Origin: Saprospiraceae bacterium
GTDB lineage: Bacteria; Bacteroidota; Bacteroidia; Chitinophagales; Saprospiraceae
Length of the DNA: 64,000 bases
Assembly: GCA_016715465.1 (NCBI GenBank)
Contig: JADKAA010000029.1
Location: 1,798,001-1,862,000, forward strand
Reading direction: 5' to 3'
Position numbers and translations under genes: made by a program. The notes under the pieces were generated by a model. It was not told where the DNA came from. It did not search any database and saw only the letters and a program-made list of their open reading frames with translations. Below are positions 17,233 through 25,090 of the stretch, piece after piece (position 1 is the stretch's first letter; the number at the start of each line of letters is the position of its first letter).

Positions 17233-18872
17233 AGATACCTCATGGGTTCAAGCGGGTCATCAACAGCACAATGCACGGTATTGATGGAGAGCGAAGAAGG
17301 GTATTCAGGGTTGTTGACAAAGTATAGGTATGTGTAGCCGCTTCCAGCGGGGCTGGCCTTGATCAAACCATCCAGTCCAAAAATCCACAAATTACCCGAA
17401 ACGTCTTCGTATAAAAAATAGGAATCTGATATCCTTTGTTTACGAGGCTGGTCAAAAGGGAAATCCGATTTTACTTTGGTGACCGGGTCAAATCGATGCA
17501 GGCCTTTTTCACTCACACTGATCAGTTTGCCATTTCGATCTCTGATCATGGCAAGCCCTTCAAAAGGCCAATGAGAGATGGCCCGGGTCACAGCATCCTT
17601 CCGGAAAATTTTATCCGAAAGCCACCACATATTTCCTTCATGATCAAAAACCAGGCTTCTTTTTCCGTTGACCTCCGCAATCGGAAAACCTGTATTGGAC
17701 ACACTGATGTCAAAGTTGTTATGCAGGAATTTTTTATCGGGCTGTAATGCCGTGTAAAGTGCCCCATCCAGGTCTTCCAGGATCAAACGATGACCTGTTC
17801 TGGGCAGATAGGTCTTGAATTTCTGCCCTTTTTCATTTACACTGACAATGCCAAAGCCGGTAGTACCAGCCCATAGGATGCCGCTCCGGTCGGTCATTAG
17901 ACAATAATAGGCAAATCCATTGTTATAATCAAGGTCCAATTGGACAGGTGAAACTTCTATTTCGGATTTTCCACCGGCAAGGAAGTCAGACAGTTTCCAT
18001 TTTATGAGGTGTTTACTTTGTGCTAACCATACACAGCCTTTGTCATCCAGCAGTTGTCCGGAAATAAAAGCATTTCGCATAGGGCTGATCTTTTGAAATA
18101 CTTTTCCTTTGGAGATCAAAGACCAATAGTGGTTTTCATTTTTGTATGTTCCAATTAAGATTTCTCCGGCACGGTTTTCTGAAATGTAACTTACCTTGTG
18201 ATCACGGGCAGGTATTTCAGGCACAATCAGTTCGGAGTCGGGATCGATGCTAAAGAGGCCATGGTTGGTACCAATGAGGAGTTTTTTCCCTTTGGTGAAA
18301 TGTAGGTTAAGAGCCATCAACTCGCTACCTGACCAGCCGCTTGCGCTTTTCAAGGAGATGGATTTATAAGCTACCTCTATATTGGCCGATCTTTGTTTGA
18401 TGGCTTGTTTCAACTGTTCTTTGTGCGGTGTGATCTTTATCAACTCATGATTGTTTGCCAGCCAGACGACTCCATCGGATGATTCTGTAACAAATTGAGA
18501 GGGTATGGATTTGTTTTTGTGTTTGATATGAAAGAAGTAGCCGGATCCGGGGTCGTAAATGTCGATTCCATCGGGGAGACTTATCCAAAGCCATCCCCTG
18601 CTGTCTTCAAAAAGTGCCTGCACTTCGCTGCCACCTATGGCAAAAGGGTTAAAGGGATCAGGAGAAAATATTTCAAACCTCGATCCATCATACCGGTTCA
18701 ACCCATCTTTGCTGGCAATCCAAATGAAGCCATCCCTGGTTTGCAGGATATCAAAGATCATACCCTGAGAAAGCCCATCATTGACCGTCAGTTGTGAGAT
18801 GGAAGCATCTTGTTGCGCTAAAAGACTAAAGCAGAAAAAAGATAAAAAAATGCTAAGAAATACTGGTTTCAT
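17205..18872 (-). CDS. Hybrid two-component system protein, N-terminal propeller sensor (frameshifted)
   Basis: The 555-aa product has a signal peptide (MKPVFLSIFLSFF to LLAQ) and about ten two-component-regulator propeller blades recognisable by short repeats such as GLSQGMIFDILQTRDGFIWI, DSRGWLWISLPDGI and LWAGTTGFGIVSV. It ends LWIGTREVA, whereas the expected blade end is LWIGT-x-GGGLNRFD. Adding one C to the CCC at 17216-17218 (one G on the coding strand) gives LWIGTRGGGLNRFD and joins this frame to the kinase frame at 14878. The intact gene would be about 1330 aa, normal for this class. Either the gene is a recent pseudogene or the base was lost in sequencing. Confidence 0.85.
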   Translation of the reverse strand: MKPVFLSIFLSFFCFSLLAQQDASISQLTVNDGLSQGMIFDILQTRDGFIWIASKDGLNRYDGSRFEIFSPDPFNPFAIGGSEVQALFEDSRGWLWISLPDGIDIYDPGSGYFFHIKHKNKSIPSQFVTESSDGVVWLANNHELIKITPHKEQLKQAIKQRSANIEVAYKSISLKSASGWSGSELMALNLHFTKGKKLLIGTNHGLFSIDPDSELIVPEIPARDHKVSYISENRAGEILIGTYKNENHYWSLISKGKVFQKISPMRNAFISGQLLDDKGCVWLAQSKHLIKWKLSDFLAGGKSEIEVSPVQLDLDYNNGFAYYCLMTDRSGILWAGTTGFGIVSVNEKGQKFKTYLPRTGHRLILEDLDGALYTALQPDKKFLHNNFDISVSNTGFPIAEVNGKRSLVFDHEGNMWWLSDKIFRKDAVTRAISHWPFEGLAMIRDRNGKLISVSEKGLHRFDPVTKVKSDFPFDQPRKQRISDSYFLYEDVSGNLWIFGLDGLIKASPAGSGYTYLYFVNNPEYPSSLSINTVHCAVDDPLEPMRYLWIGTREVA

Positions 18873-19236
18873 TAAATACTGTAAGAATAATAGTAAATAT
18901 GGTGTATTTAATTTTATTTAATGGCTTTTTGCCCATTAGATTTATAAATAACCGGGCTTTAAAGTAAATTTTTATCCCATTGTAAGGGGCATTATAATTC
19001 TTTTTTTTAAGCTGTGATGAGATTCAGTTGGGTACTGGTAATACCTGTAAATCAAATTTTTATATAACAGATATGCCTGTTTGGTCTTTGTAAACTTAAA
19101 GTCCTGGTGGTTCCAGAAAAGCAGGTATTGTAGTTGCCACTGAATTAAAGGTTGCCGGTGTGAGGTGACCGGTGTGGGGTGACCGGTGTGAGGTGACCGG
19201 TGTGAGGATGCATTTTGAGCGGATTGGGTTTTATTC
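18873..19236. repeat. Gene-free interval ending in 14-bp tandem repeats
   Basis: The part next to the sensor gene is AT-rich and probably carries its promoter, but no clear box was found. From 19154 to about 19207 there are nearly four units of CCGGTGTGAGGTGA, one with GGGG in place of GAGG. Confidence 0.6.
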
Positions 19237-19533
19237 CATGCCGCGAGATGCGCTCGCGGAGCCTTCGCTAAATTAATCTGCCGATCAATTTTTTTGGCGG
19301 AGCCAAAATCGCTCAGTTATGGTTGCCTGGTAGGGATTTGTTGACGCCGCGAGGTGCGCTCGCGGTGCCTTCGCTAAATTGATCTGCCAATCAATTTTTT
19401 TGGCAGAGCCAAAATCGCTCAGTTATCCCTCTGAGGCCATTTTACAATTACCTTTCATCGCATATTTGATAACGGTTGCCTGCTATGCGGATTGGGTTTT
19501 GTCGATGCCGCGAGGTGCGCTCGCGGTGCCTTC
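19237..19533 (+). repeat. Triple-hairpin 106-bp repeat array, cluster 1 (cut by the IS110 element)
   Basis: It holds two full units and the first part of a third. Each unit carries three hairpins in order: CCGCGAG/CTCGCGG, TTGATC/GATCAA and TTTTGGC/GCCAAAA. The last unit stops after GGTGCCTTC at 19533, where the insertion element begins; the rest of the unit resumes at 22299. Confidence 0.9.
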
Positions 19534-19640
19534 CTTTAGATTTGCATAGTGTTTAATTTAATCATATTACAATTAATATTATGTATAACTATAGGGGGTC
19601 TGGGGGATTTTGAAAAGTGTTAATTTTGGTGAAAGTTGAG

Positions 19641-19776
19641 ACAAAGTGTGGCAAATTAGGGTGCCTTCTAAGTAAAACTTATTTAGTGTTTAAATCCACA
19701 CTTTGTTTAAAAGGTTAAAAAGACAGATAGAAAATTAGGGTAAAACCCATTAACAAGGTAATCGTCCTTCACCTTT
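19641..19776 (+). ncRNA. Putative bridge RNA of the IS110 element
   Basis: Two consecutive stem-loops with inner hairpins are visible. Loop 1 (target) has outer stem ACAAAGTGTGG (19641-19651) with CCACACTTTGT (19696-19706) and inner hairpin AAGT-AAA-ACTT (19670-19680). On its left strand GGTGCCTTC (19660-19668) equals the host sequence left of the insertion. On its right strand ATTTAGTG (19681-19688) pairs with host CGCTAAAT, with one G-U. Loop 2 (donor) has AAAGGT/ACCTTT (19710-19715, 19771-19776), GAC/GTC and inner hairpin GGGT-AAA-ACCC (19738-19748). Its left strand ATAGAAAA (19727-19734) equals the element's right end (22290-22297); its right strand AAGG (19755-19758) can pair with CCTT at the left junction. 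This is the layout described for IS621-type bridge RNAs. Transcript ends are inferred. Confidence 0.8.
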
Positions 19777-19824
19777 ATTCTCAACTCATTGTAAAATTTC
19801 TTAACTTTTAAAACCATTTTCATC

Positions 19825-20850
19825 ATGTTAAAGTTCACGATCGGTGCTGACATCTCTAAGGACAAAATCAATTTTGCCCTTCGTTTTCTAAACGATTATC
19901 TTCTGGACAAGGAAATTGAAAACACTACATCTGCCCTTAACAAATTCATTAAGGAAGTTAGGTCATTTGTAAAAAGTATGGCCAAAGAAAAAAAGTCAGA
20001 GTATTCTTTGGAGTTTATTATGGAGCATACGGGTATTTATGGCAATCTCCTAATAGAATGCCTGGCCGGGCACAAGATAACTATGTATGTTATTTCAGGT
20101 CTGGAAATCAAAAATAGTACTGGGATCAGCAGGGGTAAAAGTGATAAAATAGATGCTCAACGAATCGCAGACTATGGGGTCAGATTTGCCGATAAATTAA
20201 AACCTTATAGCTTATGTGACAAGGTACTCTCAGAACTTAAGGGTCTGAATACCAAAAGATCACAACTGGTAAAATTAAAATCACAGCTGACACAAGCAAA
20301 TGGAGATAACAAAAAATTTCAAAGCAAAGATCTTTTGAAAAAATTGAGCAAAATCGACGAAGCTGTAGTAAAAGCGTTGATTGAAGCCATCGACAAAATT
20401 GAAACTGAAATGTTGGAGTTGGTAAAGAGTGATGAAACCATCTATGAAAATTATATGATAGCTCAATCAGTTCCAGGTGTCGGTAAACTAATAAGCATAG
20501 CCTTCATTTGCACTACCAATAATTTTACAAAATTTGAATCGGCTAAAGCATTGGGAAGTTATTGTGGCGTGGTGCCATTTACTAAGGAATCTGGTAGGTA
20601 TAAAGGCAAAGATAAGATATCACCCATTGCCAATAAGACATTAAAGAAATTGTTGCATCTTGGAGCCGTTGCATCAATAAGTGGCAAAAATCCATTTGCT
20701 TCGTATTACCAAAGAAAAATCACAGATGACAAGAAAAACAAAATGCTGGCCTTAAATAATGTTAGAAATAAAATAGTAAAAACACTGTTTGCATGCATTA
20801 AGAATAAGACCAAATACAAGCCGGATTATATATTCACATTTGCAGCCTAA
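19825..20850 (+). CDS. IS110-family transposase (bridge-RNA-guided recombinase)
   Basis: The 341-aa product has the RuvC-like DEDD catalytic set: D9 in GADISKDK, E67 in IMEHTG, and D107 and D110 in KSDKIDAQR. A helical coiled segment (about 130-205) is followed by the transposase_20 domain with SVPGVGKLISI and the PxxxxSG motif (P251 to G257), where S256 is the likely nucleophile. Length and order are normal and no residue is missing. It begins 48 nt after the putative bridge RNA. Family knowledge says the enzyme recombines a circular donor with a target chosen by the RNA and leaves no long target duplication, which fits the clean junctions here. Confidence 0.93.
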   Translation: MLKFTIGADISKDKINFALRFLNDYLLDKEIENTTSALNKFIKEVRSFVKSMAKEKKSEYSLEFIMEHTGIYGNLLIECLAGHKITMYVISGLEIKNSTGISRGKSDKIDAQRIADYGVRFADKLKPYSLCDKVLSELKGLNTKRSQLVKLKSQLTQANGDNKKFQSKDLLKKLSKIDEAVVKALIEAIDKIETEMLELVKSDETIYENYMIAQSVPGVGKLISIAFICTTNNFTKFESAKALGSYCGVVPFTKESGRYKGKDKISPIANKTLKKLLHLGAVASISGKNPFASYYQRKITDDKKNKMLALNNVRNKIVKTLFACIKNKTKYKPDYIFTFAA

Positions 20851-20971
20851 TAATGCATTGTGGATAACTCAGTATTTAGGCCATTAAAAAAATTGTTATC
20901 AACATAAATAAATGTCAATTATGTATTAACAATACTTCGGTAATTTTTTAAATAAAAGGTAAATGCGTAAA

Positions 20972-20985
20972 TTAGCCTAGGCTAA
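20972..20985. promoter_or_regulatory. Perfect 14-bp palindrome upstream of the IS4 transposase
   Basis: TTAGCCTAGGCTAA lies 21 bp before the transposase ATG, inside the element, a plausible repressor or transposase binding site. No function is shown. Confidence 0.35.
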
Positions 20986-21006
20986 CCTGAATAAATCATC
21001 TCACAC

Positions 21007-22236
21007 ATGACTATTCAAAACGCATTTACCACAGGCCGAAGCCTTATTACTGCAATTATATCAAAAATGTCTGATATTGGAAAGGTACAAGCTAAATTTA
21101 TTGAGCATATCCTAATGCTTTTATTAAGCATTCGGGGGAAAGCCAATTTTTTACAATTTTCAAGATATGGATGCATGAACGAGAAGTCATATAGAAATAA
21201 TTTTGAAAACGGATTTGACTGGGCCCGGTTTAACGGGGAGTTTATTTCTATGAATTGCAGCGATGAATTAATTATTGGCTTCGACCCAAGTTTTATCCCT
21301 AAAAGTGGCAAGAAAACCCCTGAAATTGGCTATTTCTATTCAGGATGCAAAGGGAATTATGACAGGGGTTTAGAAATTGGATGCTTTAGTATTATTGACG
21401 TCAAGCAGAATACTGCTTATCATTATAAAGCTGTTCAAACCCAAAATGAGAATTCTTCCGACACAGAAAATACATTGGTGGATCAATATATTAGTTTTTT
21501 TAGCAGCGAAGCATTGAGGTTAAGAAAAATAAGTGGAGTCCTGGTTGCTGACGCTTATTTTTCAAAGAAAAAGTATGTATCGGCTGTGATTAAAAAAGGA
21601 TTTGAATTTATCTCGAGGCTGCGTGATGACGCTAATTTAAGATACGTTTATAATGGAACAAATACTGGTCGAGGAAGACCAAAAAAGTATGATGGGAAAG
21701 TAGACACAAAAAAAATTGATAAAAGACGATTAAAGTGCGAGTATCAAGATGAGCAGATGACTCTCTATAGTGGAATTGTATATTCAATCAGTCTTGGATC
21801 CTTAATAAAAGTAGCATTTGTTGAATACCTTGATAAAAAAGGGACCGTGAAAGGATCTGCCATCTATTATTCAACTAACCTGAATAGACAAGGCAGAAAG
21901 CTTGTTCAATATTATCGCGCCAGGTATCAAATGGAATTTAACTTCCGAGATGCGAAGCAACACACAGGCCTTACGAACTGTCAGTCTGTATCAAAACAGA
22001 AGCTAGAGTTTCATTTTAATGTGACACTAACATCAATAAACATTGCAAAAGCAATAGCTAGAAAGGAAATTCCTGCAGACCAAAGCTGTCCAATGTCAAT
22101 ACATGACATTAAAACAGAACTCTCAAACATGTTACTCATGAATTTAATATTATCAAAGTATCGCGTTGACCCAAAGTTTTATAAAAATCAATCGGATTTA
22201 TCCGAAATCCTTAATTTTGGGAAATTCGCAGCTTAA
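21007..22236 (+). CDS. IS4-family DDE transposase
   Basis: The 409-aa product has the DDE triad D93 (IIGFDPSFI), D182 (VLVADAYFSK) and E310 in a perfect IS4 signature Y303-x2-R306-x3-E310-x6-K317 (YRARYQMEFNFRDAK). The insertion of beta strands between the second D and the E (about 215-295) is typical for the family. The reading frame is full length with no internal stop. The start ATG follows the palindrome and lies 66 bp inside the left inverted repeat. Confidence 0.92.
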   Translation: MTIQNAFTTGRSLITAIISKMSDIGKVQAKFIEHILMLLLSIRGKANFLQFSRYGCMNEKSYRNNFENGFDWARFNGEFISMNCSDELIIGFDPSFIPKSGKKTPEIGYFYSGCKGNYDRGLEIGCFSIIDVKQNTAYHYKAVQTQNENSSDTENTLVDQYISFFSSEALRLRKISGVLVADAYFSKKKYVSAVIKKGFEFISRLRDDANLRYVYNGTNTGRGRPKKYDGKVDTKKIDKRRLKCEYQDEQMTLYSGIVYSISLGSLIKVAFVEYLDKKGTVKGSAIYYSTNLNRQGRKLVQYYRARYQMEFNFRDAKQHTGLTNCQSVSKQKLEFHFNVTLTSINIAKAIARKEIPADQSCPMSIHDIKTELSNMLLMNLILSKYRVDPKFYKNQSDLSEILNFGKFAA

Positions 22237-22298
22237 TTTTTAACCGAAGTATTATATTAAAAAAATATCAATTAATGCTTGGTCAAACCATAGAAAAC

Positions 22299-22831
22299 GC
22301 TAAATTGATCTGCCTATCAATTTTTTTGGCGGAGCCAAAATCGATCAGTTATGGTTGCTTGGTAGCGTTTTGTTGACGCCGCGAGGTGCACTCGCGGTGC
22401 CTTCGCTAAATTGATCTGCCTATCAATTTTTTTGGCGGAGCCAAAATCGCTCAGTTATGGTTGCTTGGTAGCGTTTTGTTGACGCCGCGAGATGCGCTCG
22501 CGGAGCCTTCGCTAAATTAATCTGCCGATCAATTTTTTTGGCGGAGCCAAAATCGCTCAGTTATGGTTGCTTGGTAGCGTTTTGTTGACGCCGCGAGGTG
22601 CGCTCGCGGTGCCTTCGCTAAATTGATCTGCCGATCAATTTTTTTTGGCGGAGCCAAAATCGCTCAGTTATCCCTCTGAGGCCATTTTACAATTACCTTT
22701 CATCGCATATTTGATAACGGTTGCCTGCTATGCGGATTGGGTTTTGTCGATGCCGCGAGGTGCGCTCGCGGTGCCTTTGCTAAATTGATCTGCCGATCAA
22801 TTTTTTTGGCGAAGCCAAAATCGCTCAGTTA
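22299..22831 (+). repeat. Triple-hairpin 106-bp repeat array, cluster 2
   Basis: It starts with the remainder of the unit interrupted by the IS110 element, then carries four more units. Near 22661-22775 a longer spacer (CTCTGAGGCCATTTTACAAT and onward to GGATTGGGTTTTGTC) repeats the spacer at 19412-19510 of cluster 1, so the two clusters share a larger duplicated block. Intact IS110 target sequence is present at 22396-22411 and 22608-22623; the unit at about 22769 has TTTG in place of TTCG. Confidence 0.9.
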
Positions 22832-22870
22832 TCCTCTGGGGCCATTTAAATCCTTCCTGATACCGCACAT

Positions 22871-22897
22871 CTACCTGGCTAACGCCAGTTAGACAGG
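22871..22897 (+). repeat. Dispersed 27-bp hairpin repeat, copy 5
   Basis: An exact unit 40 bp after the end of array cluster 2, preceded by CTGGGGCCATTTAAAT and a GCACAT lead-in; followed to about 23015 by decayed CCGGTGTG/CGGTTGC repeats. Confidence 0.85.
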
Positions 22898-23039
22898 CCC
22901 GATACCGCAAACCGAAAAGGGAGAATGTATTAACACACCGGACACCTGAAATCGGTTGCCGGTCTGCGGTTGCCCCGTTGCTCGGTTACCGGTGTGCGGT
23001 TGCCGGAGTGAGGTTACCGAATTTATATTCAATGAAGAT

Positions 23040-23783
23040 TCACCGCCTCTTTTTCTTATATTTGAAATCATACGAAATTCCTGCCATCACTTGATGCGCA
23101 GTACCATCATTTATATTTCTTGCCTTCGGTTGGGGCACTCCATCGATGAAAAATTCAGCTTCTATATACTGATTTGGTCTGTGGCCTTGTAAGTATGAAT
23201 ATTCCGTAAACAAATATAAACCTCTTATGCATCTTAGCTTAAGCGCCATGCCAAATTCCGGAATAATTTGATTACCTGGTATGGATCCGGCGTAGGTATC
23301 AAAAGTGTAACGCCCATTTACCTCTCCTTGTGTCCTTAATCCCGCTCCACTCGTTGCTACTGCTTTTTCAAAATTAACTATAAGCTTTGGAGAAACCATA
23401 AATCTTGATTCTAAAAAATCAAAATTGTACCCAGCACCTACTCCAATTCGATATACTCTCGTCCGCGAACTTCCACCACCAATGCCAGGTCTAATTCCTT
23501 CAGTCCAATTCTTATCGTCTTCTTTGGTTCGAATTTCTATATGGGCAAAAGATCTATCTGCATAAAATTGGGCATACATTGGAATTTTATTTAATTTTTT
23601 AAAACAATGGCTATACCTAAATTTAAAAATGGGATCTCCATTGTTAAAGTATTTATCTGAAATATTTGGACTGCCCGTTTCTACTTTACTATAATATAAT
23701 TCAAAACCATTCAGAATCTCAAACTCCTGGCAATAAATAAATGGAAAGTAAAATATAAATATAAGTACTAAGATATATTTCAT
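23040..23783 (-). CDS. Outer-membrane beta-barrel protein, function unknown
   Basis: The 247-aa product starts with a clear signal peptide (MKYILVLIFIFYFPFIYCQ) followed by alternating strands with aromatic girdle residues (IFKFRYSHCF, MYAQFYADRSF, YRIGVGAGYNF, GLYLFTEYSYL) and ends in a strand, AGISYDFKYKKKRR. This pattern fits a small 8- to 10-stranded outer-membrane barrel. No named family is recognised. The gene is AT-rich and the first of several minus-strand barrel genes here, separated from the next by about 120 bp containing an inverted repeat. Confidence 0.7.
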   Translation of the reverse strand: MKYILVLIFIFYFPFIYCQEFEILNGFELYYSKVETGSPNISDKYFNNGDPIFKFRYSHCFKKLNKIPMYAQFYADRSFAHIEIRTKEDDKNWTEGIRPGIGGGSSRTRVYRIGVGAGYNFDFLESRFMVSPKLIVNFEKAVATSGAGLRTQGEVNGRYTFDTYAGSIPGNQIIPEFGMALKLRCIRGLYLFTEYSYLQGHRPNQYIEAEFFIDGVPQPKARNINDGTAHQVMAGISYDFKYKKKRR

Positions 23784-23816
23784 AATAAGAAATTTACAAA
23801 CTTGTTTTTTAATATA

Positions 23817-23846
23817 GAAAGCCAGTAAATCTTAACACTGGCTTTC
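23817..23846 (-). terminator. 10-bp inverted repeat, possible terminator
   Basis: GAAAGCCAGT (23817-23826) and ACTGGCTTTC (23837-23846) around a 10-nt loop lie between two minus-strand genes. There is no U-run after it on the minus strand, so it may be a stabilising hairpin or a factor-assisted stop. Confidence 0.4.
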
Positions 23847-23904
23847 TCATCAAAATGAAATCAAAAAGAATTGCCTCAGCTGTTTGAAACATCATCGCCT
23901 ACTT

Positions 23905-24156
23905 TCACAAATAGAGCGTCTTAAAATATTTGAATCTAAGCAGTGGAAGGTACAGTCTTGCAAAGGGAAGATCGACTCCCTTCTGAAGTAATCTTTGATA
24001 ATCAATTACAGGCCTGTACATAATACAGTATATGAATAATGAAATACTGCCTGTTACTTCCAGATTGTTATAGAATAAAAACAATACAACAATGAGGGGT
24101 AATACCACTTTTAAATAAAATGCCATTCTGTTCATCTTTAAGTATTTTTTTAACAA
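23905..24156 (-). CDS. Small membrane protein, function unknown
   Basis: The 83-aa product has one strong hydrophobic segment (FYLKVVLPLIVVLFLFYNN) and a second (GSISLFIYCIMY), then a basic tail LLQKGVDLPFARLYLPLLRFKYFK. A start at the internal MNRMAF is also possible. No family is recognised. The GC content and minus orientation match its neighbours, and it ends about 60 bp before the hairpin at 23817-23846. Confidence 0.5.
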   Translation of the reverse strand: MLKKYLKMNRMAFYLKVVLPLIVVLFLFYNNLEVTGSISLFIYCIMYRPVIDYQRLLQKGVDLPFARLYLPLLRFKYFKTLYL

Positions 24157-24192
24157 TCACAAAACAAGGAGGATAAACCACAGACCACACAT

Positions 24193-24219
24193 ACATCTGG
24201 CTAAGGCCAGTTAGACAGG
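24193..24219 (+). repeat. Dispersed 27-bp hairpin repeat, copy 6 (variant)
   Basis: Arms CATCTGGCTAA and GTTAGACAGG with loop GGCCA. On the minus strand it provides the TAA stop of the barrel-gene fragment at 24211. Confidence 0.75.
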
Positions 24220-24549
24220 CCAGTCACCGATTACGACCCCCTTCTTCCTGCCCTGATTAATATAATAATTTACTCCCAAAAACAAAGAACCTGTGGTGCC
24301 AAAACCACCAAAGCGCGTTTTGTCGCCCACGTCAAAATAAGTTTTGATGTCCAACTCGAGAAAAAACCAGGACTTGATTCTGGTTTCGAAACCCACGGAG
24401 AAACCTCCGACAAAGCGATTGGTGTTTTCGAGGATGGTTAGGGTATCGGTTTGCAAAGAACGGAAGGTGGGCCTATCGCCCCACCTTCCGTTCTTTGCTT
24501 TGTTGTATCCAGTTTTAACTCTTTTGGAAAATGTAGTAAATATTCGCAT
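24211..24549 (-). pseudogene. 3' fragment of an outer-membrane barrel gene
   Basis: The credible part is the C-terminal 75 residues (NRFVGGFSVGFETRIK, FFLELDIKTYF, LFLGVNYYIN), which read as the last strands of an outer-membrane barrel. The frame has no signal peptide: its upstream part runs through a 19-bp palindrome (24453-24498) and into the 3' end of the next gene, and its stop codon comes from a dispersed repeat. The fragment is more GC-rich than the genes around it. It is best read as a remnant bounded by repeats on both sides. Confidence 0.6.
24453..24498. repeat. Perfect 19-bp inverted repeat with 8-nt loop
   Basis: GCAAAGAACGGAAGGTGGG (24453-24471) has its exact reverse complement at 24480-24498. 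It begins 16 bp past the stop of the barrel gene at 24515. No U-run follows on either strand, so it could act in mRNA stability or mark a recombination joint. Confidence 0.8.
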
Positions 24550-25090
24550 TCAAGAAGTATGGTATTAGATTGTCTTTCTGCCAAAAATTATTGTCTATGA
24601 TCCCATCTATACTTTTTGAATATTCTAGCCCTAATGATATACAATTACAATTACTTATATTAATATTTTTTACAGCTTCAATTGAATATGAAATATCAAT
24701 CGGGTCAAAATCGTAATTGTATCCTGGAGAAGAAATTCTAATGCTTTTTTTAGTTGGCATTCCAATATAAATTTGACCAATTAAAGCCCAATTTGAAAAT
24801 ATATTGTAACCAACGCCAGTCGAAATTTTGATAGAACTATAGTTCAAAGCCCTTTTGTTATCAATGATTTTTGCCCTCAAACTAAAATATCCAATAGATG
24901 TTCGGATTTTAAATTTCGATAATTTTAAATCAAGCCCTGTCTTCAAATTTACATTATAATTGGAAGTATATCTATTTTCAAAATTTGATGACATACCTGA
25001 TATACCATTACCTATTGATACAAAGGCTTTTTGTGCAATCATATGTGGCTCAAACATTAGTAGTATAATGCTAGTAATAATTAATTTCAT
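24515..25090 (-). CDS. Outer-membrane beta-barrel protein next to the GH16 gene
   Basis: The 191-aa product has a signal peptide (MKLIITSIILLMFEPHMIAQ) and a series of amphipathic strands (FVSIGNGISGM, YNVNLKTGLDLKL, IRTSIGYFSLRAK, KISTGVGYNIF, ALIGQIYIGMP, ISLGLEYSKS), ending in NANIYYIFQKS. This is a typical small outer-membrane barrel. Its ATG overlaps the stop of the glycosidase gene by 4 bp (25087-25090), so the two are translated together; it may help bind or pass a sugar product, which is inference. Cysteines in NISNCNCIS are unusual for a barrel. Confidence 0.7.
   Translation of the reverse strand: MKLIITSIILLMFEPHMIAQKAFVSIGNGISGMSSNFENRYTSNYNVNLKTGLDLKLSKFKIRTSIGYFSLRAKIIDNKRALNYSSIKISTGVGYNIFSNWALIGQIYIGMPTKKSIRISSPGYNYDFDPIDISYSIEAVKNINISNCNCISLGLEYSKSIDGIIDNNFWQKDNLIPYFLNANIYYIFQKS

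Larger units (their letters stand above)
20930..22254 (+). mobile_element. IS4-family insertion element nested in the IS110 right end
   Basis: Terminal inverted repeats AATACTTCGGT (20931-20941) and ACCGAAGTATT (22243-22253) bracket one transposase gene, about 1.3 kb in all. TATTAA lies one base outside each end (20924-20929 and 22255-22260) and may be a target duplication, though 6 bp is short for IS4 relatives. The insertion is downstream of the IS110 recombinase stop, so both elements could remain functional. Confidence 0.85.
19534..22298 (+). mobile_element. IS110-family insertion element, interrupted by an IS4-family element
   Basis: Boundaries are read from the interrupted repeat: the host unit ends at C19533 and resumes at G22299, compared with intact copies reading GGTGCCTTCGCTAAAT. 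Without the nested IS4 and its 6-bp flank the element is about 1434 bp, typical of IS110. It has no terminal inverted repeats. The left non-coding end is 291 nt and the right end about 120 nt, the long-left arrangement of the IS110 (not IS1111) group. The element should still be complete apart from the nested insertion, which lies in the right end and does not touch the recombinase gene. Confidence 0.9.

Noticed and set aside
19237..22831. Repeat arrays as a CRISPR locus
   Set aside because: Units are 106 bp, nearly identical over their whole length with no unique spacers, and no cas gene is present.
24453..24498. 19-bp palindrome as an intrinsic terminator
   Set aside because: No U-run follows the hairpin on either strand.
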